A stretch of 64,000 bases of DNA, from positions 36,001 to 100,000 of the forward strand of contig JAKCWG010000101.1 in NCBI GenBank assembly GCA_021464415.1, read 5' to 3'. Below the pieces are notes generated by a model. It was not told the origin of the DNA. It did not search any database and saw only the letters and a program-made list of their open reading frames with translations. The stretch is from Lonicera japonica (Eukaryota; Streptophyta; Magnoliopsida; Dipsacales; Caprifoliaceae). Within the stretch, counting starts at the first letter, position 1, and the number at the start of each line of letters is the position of its first letter. Shown one piece after another: positions 33,523 to 46,856 of the stretch. The position numbers were made by a program, and so were the translations under genes.

Positions 33523-36500
33523 CTATGTTGAATCTGATGGAGAAGCGCAAAACTGCAAGTACTTCTCCACACTGTTGAGTCCACAGAGTTGCTTGACAAC
33601 AGGCATAGTAGCAGGAACCTCTAAGTTGAATAATGTCGATTCTGAATCAGAACCCTCTAATCCGCCCCAAGAACGAAGCTGCTTTCTTGCTTCTTTAATG
33701 GCTGCTCTTGTTGCACAGTGAACTGAGACTGCCAGAAGTAATGGTGGCTCACCCGAAGCTGCAAACACAAATAAGTAAATTAATTAGTAAAATTACCCAG
33801 TATGATTTTGGTTTCAATTTTTGAGGCTGAAAATTGTGAAAACTGCCTAGCATTTTCGTTGCAACTTTGATAGGTACGGATTATATACATATCTGCCAAC
33901 CGTATTTGATAGTTGCATAGACAATGTCGGTATAGCTCAAAGGTTATTATGTTATAGTTGTTAATGCAAACATTTCGATATTTTAAAGTTTGGCTGCTGT
34001 GATTTCCTTAAGCAAAGGGAAGGTGCTTGTAACATGTTAAAAGCATCAAGGTGTTCATTGTAATTACTCACAAAAAAAAATAAAAAAAATGTGAGAATCT
34101 TATACGACACATATTATTGATAAAATGGTCTGAGGCAATTTGACAGTATTTTCTCCAAAAGTTCTCCATATTTAGTTTACGCCGCAACAAGTAATTTCCA
34201 GCTGAACATGTCTTTCTAATTTTTATATGTTTGATTTTCAAAAAAACAAGAGACTTAACTCCACGAGGATTCAGCGAAACCCGATACAACCATATGAACA
34301 GAAAGCTGATTGAATTGTGACACAACTAAAGGTACTAAACATACCTTTTGAGGAGAGAACGCGTTTTTTGTGATGCCCGCTGTTGAGTACCTCCACATTG
34401 AACCGTTTGGGAATGGTGTCGATTGTTGGTATTTCGTATGTCCATGTGCCCACTGTAACCACCATTCCATCTGAATTTGAAAGGTACTCTTCGGACATAA
34501 AGAATCCAATGCCTTGTACAAAAGCGCCTTCAATCTGTTAAGAAAGTAAATTTTAGAGTATTATAGCATCTCCAATGCGATTACAATAACTAGGTAAAAA
34601 ATGCCATATCAGCATTTGATTAGCCATTTAACATATTGATAAAGTTAACGACTCTACCTTTCAAAATTGTAATAAATTTTACATAACCAAGAATCAACAC
34701 ATCAGGCAGAGCCCATGTGCAGAATCTTCGCTTACTATTGTAGATTCTCTATAGAGAAATACGAATCCCTATGAAGAAATTTAATAATACAAATGTTGAG
34801 TATGATGACATACTATACAATTCGAGGACCCGTGAAGACGGATGCCTCAGACTCTAAGAGCAACCAAAAACCGGGCAATGGAACAAGCTGTGGAGTGTGA
34901 ACTAACACAGGCGCAATATATCTACACGAAAAATACTAAAAAATGTAGGACATGAACACTTGTAGGAGGCGTCAATAAAAAAAAGAAATAAATTTATTCT
35001 CGACACATGTTGCCTTCGTAGAACACGGTCAAGTTGCCTTCGTAGAAGCGTCCCTAATTTCTAGGAGATAAGAACTTCAAAATACAATTCAAGGTTAAGA
35101 GAACCTGTCCTAAATCCACAGCAGGGTTGAGGCTTTGTCCGCAGTCATAAATAATATCTGATCGCAAAATTCTGGTTTCTCCAGTAAGAATATTTACTTC
35201 CACCTACACAACTCACAGCTTCATTCTTAGTAATTAAACCAACAGAAATCAATATGGTGCTGCAGCTAGCATGGCAGCTGTCTCACAAACAATATTAAAT
35301 GACGCTACTTTGAGCAATCGAGCATAATTGAGGAACACTAGTTGTATTTAGAATAAATTACACCAATGTACCCTAAACTAATAGAAGAATTCAATTTATA
35401 CTCAACAACTATTTGTCACATTTTGCACACTATACATCCAATTTTGTTGCAGTCGACTCCAATGGATTACGTCCAGAAAAATTTCTAACTGTCATTCACC
35501 ACAAACATCTTATGTATGTTTCTTTAAGCATAATTTCAGCACAACACAAACTGAAATAGAGGATTTGTTTATTGAGAGTCAAGTGTAAATGGAGATTTGG
35601 CAGTGTAAATGAGGGTTTTATTTGTTTTTCATTCGTTTTGGTTTGTGTTAGCCGAAATTACCCATAAAAAAGACACGTCCAATGCTCGTGGTGGAGCCTG
35701 ATGCAAATTTGGTGGAAAATGACCTATTAGAATTAATTGCGACAAATTAAATGCATAGGGTGCAAACTTGCAAACTGAAATATTTAATTAGTTTAAGGTG
35801 CATTAGTGTAATTTAGTCTTGTATTTAATACAAGTACAGGGATATATAAACAAACAGGCCTGTAAATGACAAAACCTACCTCACTCACAGCAGCACCATA
35901 GTTCAGGTAACGCATTGAATCTGAGTCAGGTACAAGGTAAGTACTTGCTGATAAATTTACATTTTCAGAATGTGCCTGCGATTTGAAAATGAAGAAAGAA
36001 TTTGAAATTAATGATATGATAAAATATATTACTTAAGGATAACTCTATTGAATGTACCGGATCGTTAGACAACAACAATAATAATATTAGTAGTAAAACA
36101 AATTAAGAAGATGCAAGTGTATACAAAATAGTATCTTCCAACATCAAACCAATGGATAATTCCTTCATCACCATTCTATGACTAATAATTTTTATTTGAT
36201 TATTTGTGGTCCTTGGCCCTAATATAGCCTGCTCTGACACTTCATTAGACTTGGAGCATCAAACGCAAAAAGGATTGACAACGGGTGAACTAGCCCAAGA
36301 ATCTTATATATTTTCCTGCCAGGCTTTAAATTCCCCATTGGGATTTTATAATAGTGTGAACAAAATAAATGGGTGAACTTAGCTAGTCAGTGTGCATGCA
36401 TTCAGACAGTAAAGAAAGGGCCCAAGACTGGATAGAACATCGTGTTTGACTTCACAAAGTGTTCGTGTCCTTAAAGGCAGTAGAAAAAGGAATTGGGAAC

Positions 36501-39500
36501 AAAAAAATTCATATAGTTAAGACTGAAGGTACCTGAAGAATAATGTCATCCCATGTAACAGAACCCATTTGCTTTTGCAACTTTTCCTTCAGAGGGGCTA
36601 ATCTTCCAACCAAAATGTCGCAGCAAACTCTAGCTGCCCCACAGCTTGATTCAGATGTAGAGCTCTCAGCAGTAAACCCACCTTGTACTAAGCTCAAAGT
36701 GTCTGCTTGTATGACCCGTACTTTATCCAAGAGGTCTTCAGTTCCGTCACATTGAATCAAACTTAAAGCATATGCAGTCATCTGTTTTACTTTAGTCCAC
36801 AACCCCTGGCCTAGCTCAATCCCACCAACTTCTACTGCAACAGATCCATCCCAAAGAATGCTTACTTTCGCCGGAATTGGTTGCAGTGTACATTGATGAA
36901 TAATGGGTACCCGTGAAATACCCTTTTTTCGCCATTTATCACACAAATTATACTCTTCTGTCATTTCAATCCGTTTTTCAAAGCTTGATGTACTTGCCAA
37001 CTTATCCATTATGGAAGGCAAAGTATACTCTTGAGGCTCCCCTGCGCTGCCTTCATAAAAAAAGCTGAGGCTTTCGTACGTGTGAAGATTTTTTGTTCTA
37101 ATAAAATCTACTTCCATTGAAAGTGTAGATGCCACACGTTCTATTATAGCTTCTGCGAGAAAAGTTGCATTCACCTCCCCAGGACCCCGCATAGTGGTTT
37201 TAGCGCTAGTATTTGTTTTGCATAACTTTATATTGAAAGATAAAGCACCCCAATCGTACTTCTTAAGTGAACCTAGCATGGTCCCTGGCACTACGGGGCT
37301 TAAATCTATAACTATCCCCGAATTGATTAAAATATCAAGGTGTAAGGCCGTGATCTTCCCGTTAGATTTGAAGCCAACACTGTGTTATCTTCATAGGATG
37401 TCTTCCTCCTGCCATCAACATATCGGACTTCCTATTGACATATATACGGACAGGGCGTCGTAATTTGTGTGCTGCAAGTGCAGATGCTGCAGCAATCTAA
37501 GATAATCACATAAAAGCATATTCATCAGAAGTTAAAAGTACAGAAGTAGATCATAAATTGTGTTCATGTTAATTTGCACTACATGGACACATCTAGAGAT
37601 GCTGGGGACAAGAGAATTTTGAGGGAACAAAAGATTTCTGCAGCAGCCATACGTAGTTCAGGCTCTACTTTGTCACAAGCAAATGAAACTTAATTTGGAG
37701 AACTCAAAGATCCCCTCATTCAATCGGCTGTTAACATCATAAGGCTAGTTGTATCCATCTTACTTATTTATTTTGCCTCAGCCTTGCAACCTGATTTTAT
37801 ATATAAACACATGCCCTGGCCTTCTATTTGAGTATGCCAAAACCCAATTACATTTTCCAACTAAATCAAAGATCAAAATGCCCCAAAAGGCAGTCTTCTA
37901 TTTAAACTAGTGCAACATATGAATATTGGGAGAATTTAGCACTCAAGAAATTCGAATTGGACAATTAGTCTATGTGCTACTTGACTATGTCTCAACTGAA
38001 AAAAAAAAAAAAAAAAAAGAACGTAAAGTAATTTGAGAATTGATATTATCTGACATTATAGAATTAATGAAAATATATTTTTCAGTGCAATTTGTATATG
38101 TAGAGCAGACTTTATGAATTAGACAATACATGGTTGAAAGGTTCCAATTAATAAATAGAATTAATGAAAATATATTTTTCAGTGCAATTTGTAGAAGTAT
38201 CCAACACTGTGATTTGGCCATTCAAGAAAACTGGAAGAAGTGGAAAGCAGAAATATTTCACTCTACGATCTTAGGTTGTTACCGAAAATGGAAAAACTGA
38301 ATTCACTTCTTAAGTAATTCTGACACATGAAAAACTCTTAAAAGCACAAATCCCATGAAGGAGCAAGTATCTCTCTGAAAAGTATAGGTTTATAGAATCA
38401 AGAAATGGTACTCACAGGCATAGATTTTGTGACCTTTCCACCAAAGCCTCCTCCAACTCTTCTCGTAATTACACGAACATTATGTTCTGGAATACCAAGA
38501 CACCTTGCAATAACAGTATGCACGTTCTCGGGGCACTGACTTGAACTGTAAACCACCATGCAGTTGTCTTCATCTGGAATGGCAAGGGCAGTTTGTGTTT
38601 CCATATAGAAAAAGTACTGCGACCCAAGTCTAATCTGCATATCACATTAAATAAACAAACCTACTAACAACAAACATTAAGTGTTTCAGCCCCGAGATTC
38701 AGAGCTGATTTACTCTGTAATTCTACTTCCCTATCCTTTTTTCGTCTTTTTGGTCCTTAATATATAAATGGCTGTTTTCTGATGACAAGATATTCCCACT
38801 TTCCTTTCCGGGATGTCTCAAATTAAGTACCATTTCCAAATTGGGACATAATCCATGTACCATATCAAAGCAGGACTATCTTTTTTAGACGGAGTGAGTA
38901 TGTTTGTCCGATAGATTTTCTACAGATAAACAGTAGAGGGGACTAGGATGTGTGAATGTACGAAACTGTAGCTATTGGGAAAATAGTTGTTTGAAGATTA
39001 AAGTGGTTTTTTTTCACTCCTGAATTAACATAAACAAGTTACTGATGCTGGAATGTCTCCAAATCAGTGTGACCATGTCACCAAAAAAGTGTTGGCTTTC
39101 AGAAATCCAGTGAATCAATACAACTGAAAAGAGAACGAAAACTACAAATGGAAGAAGAGAAAAGTATCAGAAATACCTCAGCAGAGAGAATTTTGTGATC
39201 TGCTTCAGACATTCCTTTCGAGAAATCACCAACCTGTGCTGGATACATATCAGAAGGGACCTCAAAAAAGCATGATCTTTCAAAAGCCTCTTCAACTGTT
39301 AAAATAGGTGGTCCTAAGCCTTCAGTGTCGTAATCGATGATGGCCATTGCAGCACCCACATCTGCATGCTTCTGTTTATCTGCCACCTACAGTAGGCCAT
39401 TCCATTCACTTATATTAGGAATACAAATATAGAATGTATTTGATTTTATATGTGCATGGTAGTTATGTAAAATGTAGTTACCACAAAAGCAACTGGTTGG

Positions 39501-42500
39501 CCAGCATAGCTTGTAATAGCATCAGCAAATAAAGGTTCATCACCATATACGGTGTTGCTTCCTATGTTCTCTCCTCCTTTTGGGATATCTTTAAACGAAA
39601 TAATATCAGTTACTCCATCCGGTAGAGACTTGGACTCGAATTTGACATCCTTTACCCATGCCAAAGGCTTGGTGCTGTGAATAAATGCTCCGTGAAGGCA
39701 ATTTTCTGGCGAAGGAATATCATCCACATAAATAGCTTCACCTATTCACCAGAAAAAAAAATGAAAAAAATATACAATTCAGAATTTCTATTGTCTGGGT
39801 GGCTGCAGAACTAGATAAATTTAATAAACACAGATAATGTTTTCATGACGTAGGAAAAGTTCCAGAAATCTCTCCTACAAGTGCACATAGAGAAGAAAGA
39901 GAAAAAAAAATGTAACACCATCGCAGTTCACCATCGCCAAGCACAACTTCCATTGGATTTCGATCATGAATTTGAGCTATTTTCGTTTTTCACAGCTTTC
40001 TCTTTTAGTTCCTCAGATTCAACTTTCGGTTAAAATGGATCATTTAAGCTCCTTCAAAGAGCAACATGGAAAATGGTAGGAAAAACAATTTATTTGGGTG
40101 AGAATTTGGAAAATAAGTTGAGGCATGTGGTGAGATGCTCTCAATTTTATGCTGCTCTTAGAAAAGCAAACAAATTGACCCAACAACATTGTAACAAGTG
40201 AATGCCATGAAGAAAGTTCCAACATGAGTAATCTTCAAAGAATGGAGAAGAAATTCTAACTTTAAGACATAAAAAAAATTGATAACCCTAACTATGGGTT
40301 TGATTGAATTCAATCCTTCTCCCAATGTTACTTGAGTTTCTTCTTCATTCTTGAAAAAAAAAAATTCACGTTGGAGCTCTTGTTCATCACACTAACTTGA
40401 TATGAAAGGTAAGGTCAATTAGGTGTTGCTTATTCTCATTTGTTCACAAAGTACCTCAGTGTAAATGACATATTAAAAATCAGGTGCATAGTGGTAACCG
40501 TCATAGTCAACAAGGCACATGCTATTTAAACTGGCTCTAACGGAAATAGTAACTTCTAATTTCTCAAAACGTGGGCACTTTTGTCTAAATTCAACCATTA
40601 GTAGCTAAGTCTAAATCACACATAAAGAAATAATTTAACTGATCCAAGTCAGAAGTTAGCATACTACTAATGTCTTAGGTATTATATATGGAATCAGCTC
40701 TAGCTTTGAATCAGATGGGTATCTCCAATTCAAACTCTAATGACTGAAAACAAAGGGGCAAGTCTTATTCACGAATAAAATGGGGGAAAATTTTATCAAT
40801 ATTGATGGAAATTAATAGAAGGTTTTACAGGAGAAATTCAAGGCAATAAATTAGTAAATATTCAGGTATGAACTAATATACCAAAGAAGGCACAACAAAC
40901 CAGAAGCTTGGAGGGCAGCACCAGATTTCATGATTGGTTTACCGACCGGATAGTACTCTCTGCTTGGCTCGATCACCTGTTTTGCAGATGAAACCAATCC
41001 CGGGTTTCCAACATCATCAAACTCGTAAGGATCAGAAGTTACAGAATCAGGATCAATCAAGGGAAGAAGAAATTCACAAAGAAACCCAACAGCCAAGCTT
41101 GACCGGTAGGCAGGGTCTGAAGTACCATGTTCGGGTACTACAGCAGCCTTAACTAATTTAACAGCTTCATAAAGAACGCCAAAACTTAGCACTTTCCCAG
41201 CTAGATATTCTTCAACCTTTCTTGCCCTTTTTGCATGTTTAGTCCCATAAGCACCGAAAGCCAGGCGAATATTATTTACTAAAACTCCAGTTTTAGAAGA
41301 TGAAATATCAGCCAAGAAAGCAGCATTTAAAAAGGGCAACGCATTTCCAAGGGGCCGAGGAGAAGCACGATAAGTTTCAAAAAGCAACTTGGTCTCTGTT
41401 TCCGAAGATAAACCCTTTCTTTCTGGCTTCCAACATGGAATTTTGACACTCAAAAGCACACTTTTGGAGTCCAAAGGTGGCCGCCACAAGAACTCCTCAA
41501 ACGTAAGCTTTTCGTGCTTTTGACCCGTGATTATACTAACTATTGAGTCTACTGCAAGAAATATTGTCGCAATATCCGAAGGAAAATATCTCCTTTGTGC
41601 AATCACCAAATTCCCCCCTACACTAGCGAAATTTCGAATGGACCCTGAAGCAACCCTCTCCATGTGGTTAGCAATTTTTTGAAACACCAACTCGGCTTCG
41701 GAGCATAACTTGACTTCGTGTTCTTCCCTTAGAGCTAAAATAGCTTTCAAAATCGGTACAGTTGCACCAATTTCAATCCCTGTGTGATCCCTTCGAATCA
41801 ATGAGAGCTCAGGGATATACCTCAAGTCAATGTATTTGCCATAGTGCTCCAGATCCTTATAATAACCTGTCGATGTGTTACCGACACCTAACTTTATCTT
41901 TGTACCACTTCCTGCCAAATTTACTTCCAACAAGCTCTGAAGCTCTTCAATAGTAAGAGGAGTAGACCAAGATTGACTTTTAAAGTTCAGTGGCTTAGAT
42001 TCATTTTTCAAGAATTCAGGATATGTACAAATTTCGTCATTGGGATCATAGAAAGGTAACTTACTAATTTTATCTTCAATACTATCCCCCTTTTTCCAGA
42101 AAGAATTGATCCCTAAGTCCTCTATATCAACATCAGCAGCAAAACTTTTGCAGGTATCAGCAATGGGTCGATAGCCAGTGCATCGACAGAGATTTCCTAC
42201 AATAGCTTTTTCAGCCTCCAAAACCGTAAGTTTGGAAAATCCCGGAGGGGGCTCTGGTCGATTTGCATTTTTGGCATTGACAAGCGCCGAGAAGAGTGAA
42301 ATGCACATCGCAGGAGTGCAAAAGCCGCATTGAGAAGCATGAAAACCAGCCATCCTTTTATGAATCGGGTGTAACTCATCTTTGCTATTTCCAAGGCCTT
42401 CAGTTGTAGTAACTGAACACCCATTTATGCTGCAAAGAAGTGCAAGGCATGAATTCACTTTGCCATTTTCGACTTGTTTTAGCTCGAGGTCATACTTTGA

Positions 42501-44659
42501 CAGTAGAACATCACAAGCACCACAACCACCTGCGACCATAAAATACATTGTGACAGAGAAATATTTTAGTCTAAATATAATATTCTAGTTTAATGATATA
42601 TACCAAGCCAGATAATCTCGGCCTCTCGGGTCAATTAAATGCTCAAACATACATATTTAGACTTGGGCCATGCTTGGCTGAACCACTTAAACATCATCTT
42701 CTTGTGCTTTTGCCCGCGTTTCAGTTCATTCTTATTTTCTTTGTATTTGTAATGCAAATTTCAGTCCTTACAATGACCACTATACTAAAGAGGAAAATCA
42801 ACAAAACAATCATTAACCCGTATAGAGAACACTCTATTTTAGCATGTAAAGAACGTAGGGAAACAGCCAAATTCTTTTTGTGGGTGGCCAAAAATTTGGG
42901 CAAATCTACATGATGAAGCTGTTAGCAAAATTAATGGCGTAATAGATGGAAATGGTAATAGAGACAAGATTTTTTGGTATGGTAGGTTCCCCCGGTAGTG
43001 CTTATGCTATTCCGGCAATACATCCTCCATTTATGTGTGTGTTTGATTATATTAGCTCAAAGGCAATTGAAATGAGAATACAAGTTGTCACTTTCTTTCT
43101 CTAAAACAATTCCTCTAGCTTCATTTTCTCTTATCTAGGATCTGGAGGGAGGCCCCTGTGATGGCTATCCCTTGTTCTATTTATATTCATAGAATTAGAG
43201 TTACATATGTTACATTAGGGTTAAGGGTAAAAGACTTAAAAGGGCTTACTCTACCCCCTTTACAAATTCTTTTATAGAGTTTGGGCTGGCTTATGTCCAG
43301 GCCCATTATTATTTTCATAATTTTTATGTTCCCACACTTTTTAATTATATGAATTCCATTCTTTTAACTGTCGAAGTTGGAGAAAGAAATAGTATAGAAC
43401 ATAGTCAGAATGAAATAATAAAGAAAAATGGACCCCAAGTTTCACAAGAAAAAATAAAAAACCAACAAGCCATTAATATAAACAGACCATACTATGGTTA
43501 TACATAGTGGCGGAGCCAGAAGTCTGGCTATGGGAGGGCAAAACTCAAAGCACAAAAAGATATATTCAAAGCCATAAGATTTGAATGTAGACATAATAGC
43601 ATTAATAATAATACTTCATACAACTCAAATAGTGAACGTAAACAATTACGAGAAATTACAATAATACAACACAAACATAATAGCATTAATAATATTATGC
43701 AAGTAATCAAGAAACACAACTAATATTATGCAAGTAATCAATAAATAAAATTAGATCTAATATTAAAAAGTAGATCTAAGAAAGGATTTTCCTTGGTAGT
43801 GTTGAAAAATGAGTAAAAATACCGTTTTTGAACCATTTCGAGGGTAATTTTCAATGGACCTCGCACTCGGTTTTCATGTTCTCCATGAGGATATCGAAAT
43901 CGTATATTTATTTGCTCAAACTAGTTATGAAGTGAATGAAAAATTGTCACCCCAAGTGAGTAACTTGAGATGGAAAAATAGAATGAATATGGGTAAGTCC
44001 CACATTGGAACTTTGTAAAAAAATTGATGAGTCACTCTTATGATCTTGTTAAGCATTCAAGAAAAAATAAGGTTTCCTCGCACCCACAGTCAGGGGTGCA
44101 AATCACGGTTTCACGACAAACTATGCATCTTGTGTACGCCTGCACCTGCAGAGATGAATATTGTACTTGCCCCAACCGTCCCCACGTGGCTACCCTAGCA
44201 TAGACATATGTATAACGCTCACACATATACATCTACAAAAGATATATACCAACACAAGAACAATACAACCCATCAAAGCATTCTTAGAAAAAGATTTGAA
44301 CTCTCAATATAGCATGCAGATTGAGTGTACATAACCAGTAACCAATACGAAGAATGAGAGAGAGAGAGTAGATACCTTCTCCAATCAAAGCATTCTTACA
44401 AAAAGATTTGAATTCTCGGTATAGCATGCAGATTGAGTGTACATAACCAGTAACCAATACGAAGAATGAGAGAGAGAGAGAGAGAGTAGATACCTTCACC
44501 ACAGCTAAGTTTGACACCCTTGAAACGAGTTTGAGAGCGCAAGAATTCGAGTAAAGTGGTGGAAGGATCTACATCAGAGAGCTCAAATCTCTCTCCATTA
44601 ACTGCAAAAACCAGAGTGCCTAATTCCTTTGCTGCATTTAACTTTTCTCTCCCGTCCAT
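33523..44659 (-). CDS. AO: Aldehyde oxidase (molybdenum-FAD-2Fe2S), ten exons, frameshift in exon 6
   Basis: Exons (minus): 44659-44494, 42529-40901, 39741-39482, 39386-39177, 38634-38416, 37496-36533, 35975-35880, 35203-35105, 34534-34345, 33758-33523 (TAG). All introns are GT-AG and phases agree. Total is 4,069 nt, two short of 1,357 codons. 2Fe-2S ligands are at about C53, C58, C61, C83 (SCGEGGCGAC) and C123, C126, C170, C172 (QCGFCTP, GNLCRCTGYRP). The FAD motif is SVGGNLVIAQRRYFPSD. Molybdenum-domain motifs are RVGGGFGGK, TMRGPGEVN and GGIELGQG, plus a C-terminal GEPPL with the catalytic Glu. Plant aldehyde oxidases are cytosolic and oxidise aldehydes such as abscisic aldehyde; the substrate here cannot be told. 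As read, exon 6 lacks 2 nt near 37,382 and stops at 37,362-37,364. It may be a pseudogene, a null allele or a base-call error. Confidence 0.95.
35351..35818. mobile_element. Mutator-like MITE, 468 bp, in aldehyde oxidase intron 7
   Basis: Terminal inverted repeats begin GAATAAATTACACCAATG and (complement of the right end) GACTAAATTACACTAATG, with imperfect matching beyond. Perfect 9-bp direct repeats TTGTATTTA flank it (35,342-35,350 and 35,819-35,827), the TSD size of Mutator-like elements. There is no coding capacity. Confidence 0.88.
37362..37386 (-). other. Frameshift (2-nt deletion) and resulting stop in exon 6
   Basis: After ...GGRHPMKIT the reading frame slips. The next bases encode VGFKSNGKITALHLDILIN only if two bases are added between 37,382 and 37,383. 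Without them the frame hits TAA at 37,362-37,364. The exon is 964 nt where 966 would keep phase with both neighbours. Confidence 0.88.
38056..38195. repeat. Short direct repeat in aldehyde oxidase intron 5
   Basis: AGAATTAATGAAAATATATT and the bases after it (about 37 bp) occur twice, about 96 bp apart. A run of about 19 A lies nearby at 38,000-38,018. It looks like a local duplication. Confidence 0.75.
44272..44497. repeat. Tandem duplication (about 112-118 bp) over the exon 1 splice donor
   Basis: Two diverged units share AGCATGCAGATTGAGTGTAC, AACCAGTAACCAATACGAAG, a GA run and GTAGATACCTTC. The right unit ends in the real exon 1 donor (GAAG|GTATCT at 44,494/44,493). The left unit carries a copy of that donor (GAGAAGGTATCTAC on the minus strand, about 44,368-44,381) inside intron 1. 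Confidence 0.88.
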
Positions 44660-44769
44660 TGTATTCCTGGTAAATGGTTGGTTGAAGAAGGGATAGATAT
44701 TGTTGCCTCAAAAGCTCAGTAGAGGAAGCCAAAGAGTCGTGCTAAACATGTTAGCACATTGTAAATGCG

Positions 44770-44776
44770 TTTTATA
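44770..44776 (-). promoter_or_regulatory. Probable TATA box of aldehyde oxidase
   Basis: The minus strand reads TATAAAA 110 bp upstream of the ATG. That leaves a short 5' UTR of about 80 nt if transcription starts about 30 bp downstream. Confidence 0.55.
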
Positions 44777-46148
44777 CAAGTAGTTGCAGCATCAATCAAT
44801 CAGATACAATATAGACGGTAAGCGCATGTTCAATAGTAATGCGTAAAAATACGTGAACTAATAAATAATTGACATTTGATCAATAAAAAGTTGTTTTACA
44901 CATAAATTATACATATTTTCATTTTTGCTCTAATAGTTCATACCGATAATCTTGCGTAAAATTATGATACACCAACTATATGAAAACATATAGAATATAT
45001 AATATTCAACATTTTTTATTTATAATATACAAGTAGTTGCGACATCAATCAGATAAAATACAGATGGGTAAGCATCTCCGATACTACGTGGTAAAATTAT
45101 TTTGTAAATTCTATATGGTAAGTAAAATTTAGAAAAAAAAAATTACATATACTTATTTATTTTATAATAATTAATATTAATACTCACATAAAAAAATGTG
45201 ATCCAATAAAAAACATTTACTTAAAAAATAAGAAATTACATAAATGATGAGAAAGAATGAGCGAGTGGAGAGAGAATACGAGTAATGTCATTGAGTTAAT
45301 GAAGTGAGAAAATAAGTGGGTAGTGAAAGAATTTTATGTTATTGTGTAAATTGAATGTGCAAAATCTACGGCTATTATATACAAAAGTTAAGTTGGTATT
45401 GATTTTACACAGTTATTAAAAAAAAAAAAATTACACAATATATAAATTTTATATAATAATTATTTTTACCATTAAAAATACCGTAAGACATTAAATGCGA
45501 GGATGAGAAAGTTTGCGAGCATAGCATTTAAGCAAATATAATAATATTTTCAAATTAATCAAGTCAAATAATTGAAAAGAGATGGTTGGACAGTTGGACA
45601 AGGTACATTAAAGACACATCCAGAATTGGTTAAGTAAACACGCAAACACGCAAATACTGGGTGAGAAAAATTGGAAACATCCGTTCTTCAAAAAAATTGC
45701 TAAAATTTTAGGGGAGTGATAAAACACTCAAAATTGTTATTTATATTTTTTAAATGCTTAGATATTAAAAATTATATTATATTATTTAATATTGACATTT
45801 AATCATTTTACAAATTTTATTTTTAATTGATATAATTAAATACTTAATTTTATTGAATTTGAGAAACAAAGCACTTAAAGTGACTCAAAAAGTTTTTAAA
45901 TCATGATTTTGTACTCGACATTCTAAATCATGCATTTCTTAAACCTAAAGTGAAGAGAATTTTAAAAGATACAAGTTTTCAATTCAACACTTTCACAAAA
46001 TCGTAAAATAGTAATAAAAGAAAAAAATCCAGATGTGTGTGGACCCACTCTCATATCTTTAGTCTTTACACACTCTCACAAACAACAACACTCCGTCATA
46101 TTTCTATATTCTAACCATGAAAAATTAAATGCTTTTCTCCCTTGATTG
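44777..46148. other. AT-rich upstream region of aldehyde oxidase; no gene seen
   Basis: Contains A/T runs and short repeats of ATACAAGTAGTTG (44,774 and 45,027). It may hold small MITE remnants (GTAAGCATCTCCGATAC at about 45,067), but no clear boundaries were found. Confidence 0.5.
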
Positions 46149-46153
46149 ACTTT

Positions 46154-46851
46154 TGAAGGAGTTAAAATTTAGTTAAGGTAAATTGGGTCAACCCAGTCTA
46201 CTTAGAAGTCCATACCTTAGGCCAAACTGATGGGCCAGACCCGAAGGGAGAAGAGAAAATAAAAGATATGCCGAGACACAGACAACTGAATATGCCTAGA
46301 TGGTTAGCCGAGGCTGAAATCCACTAGGAAAGGCACACGTGACTTGACACATGTAAAACGCATAGGGAGTGTGTGAGGAGGATCATGCCAAATCATGTAG
46401 GCCAGTACAAAATCGTACAGATCTCCATCGCCCCACTACTAACGTACGAATTCAAAAGTTGTTAGTAGTGGATAAGGGAATGAAGGCTATAGTATTATCC
46501 AAGTCTTACCATCTTTAGTCATTTTACTATTAACCCTAATAAGCAGATGTAACCCTAATTCTATACATATAAATAAAAGATGAGAGGCTCAGAAAAATGG
46601 TTGGTTGCTGAGTATTTAGGCAAATAGTTACTAGTTTACTTAATCTATTTTAGAGAGAGAAAACTTGTAACTCCATTGATATTGCCTTAAGAGCTCAATA
46701 TAGTAACTACACACACAAGCGGAGGACGTACTACTGGATCAGCATAAGCGTTGCCGGGGGAACTTACCGTACCCAAAAAATTCTCTTGTCACACTTCACA
46801 TTCTTTATCAAATTATCTTAGGGGTCGGGCCTAAAATTTACGCCACCTACA
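46154..46851 (+). repeat. Solo LTR, 698 bp, with TSD ACTTT
   Basis: Starts TGAAGGAGTTAAAA and ends CGCCACCTACA. Perfect TSDs ACTTT lie at 46,149-46,153 and 46,852-46,856. A TATA-like CATATAAATAAAAG near 46,565 indicates plus orientation. The CAGCATAAGCGTTGCCGGGG segment near the 3' end is reminiscent of gypsy LTRs, but the family is not certain. Confidence 0.9.
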
Positions 46852-46856
46852 ACTTT

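Noticed and set aside
34560..34660. AGCATCTCCAATGCG stretch in an aldehyde oxidase intron, as a MITE end
   Set aside because: The motif is common at MITE ends, but I could not find the opposite end or a TSD.
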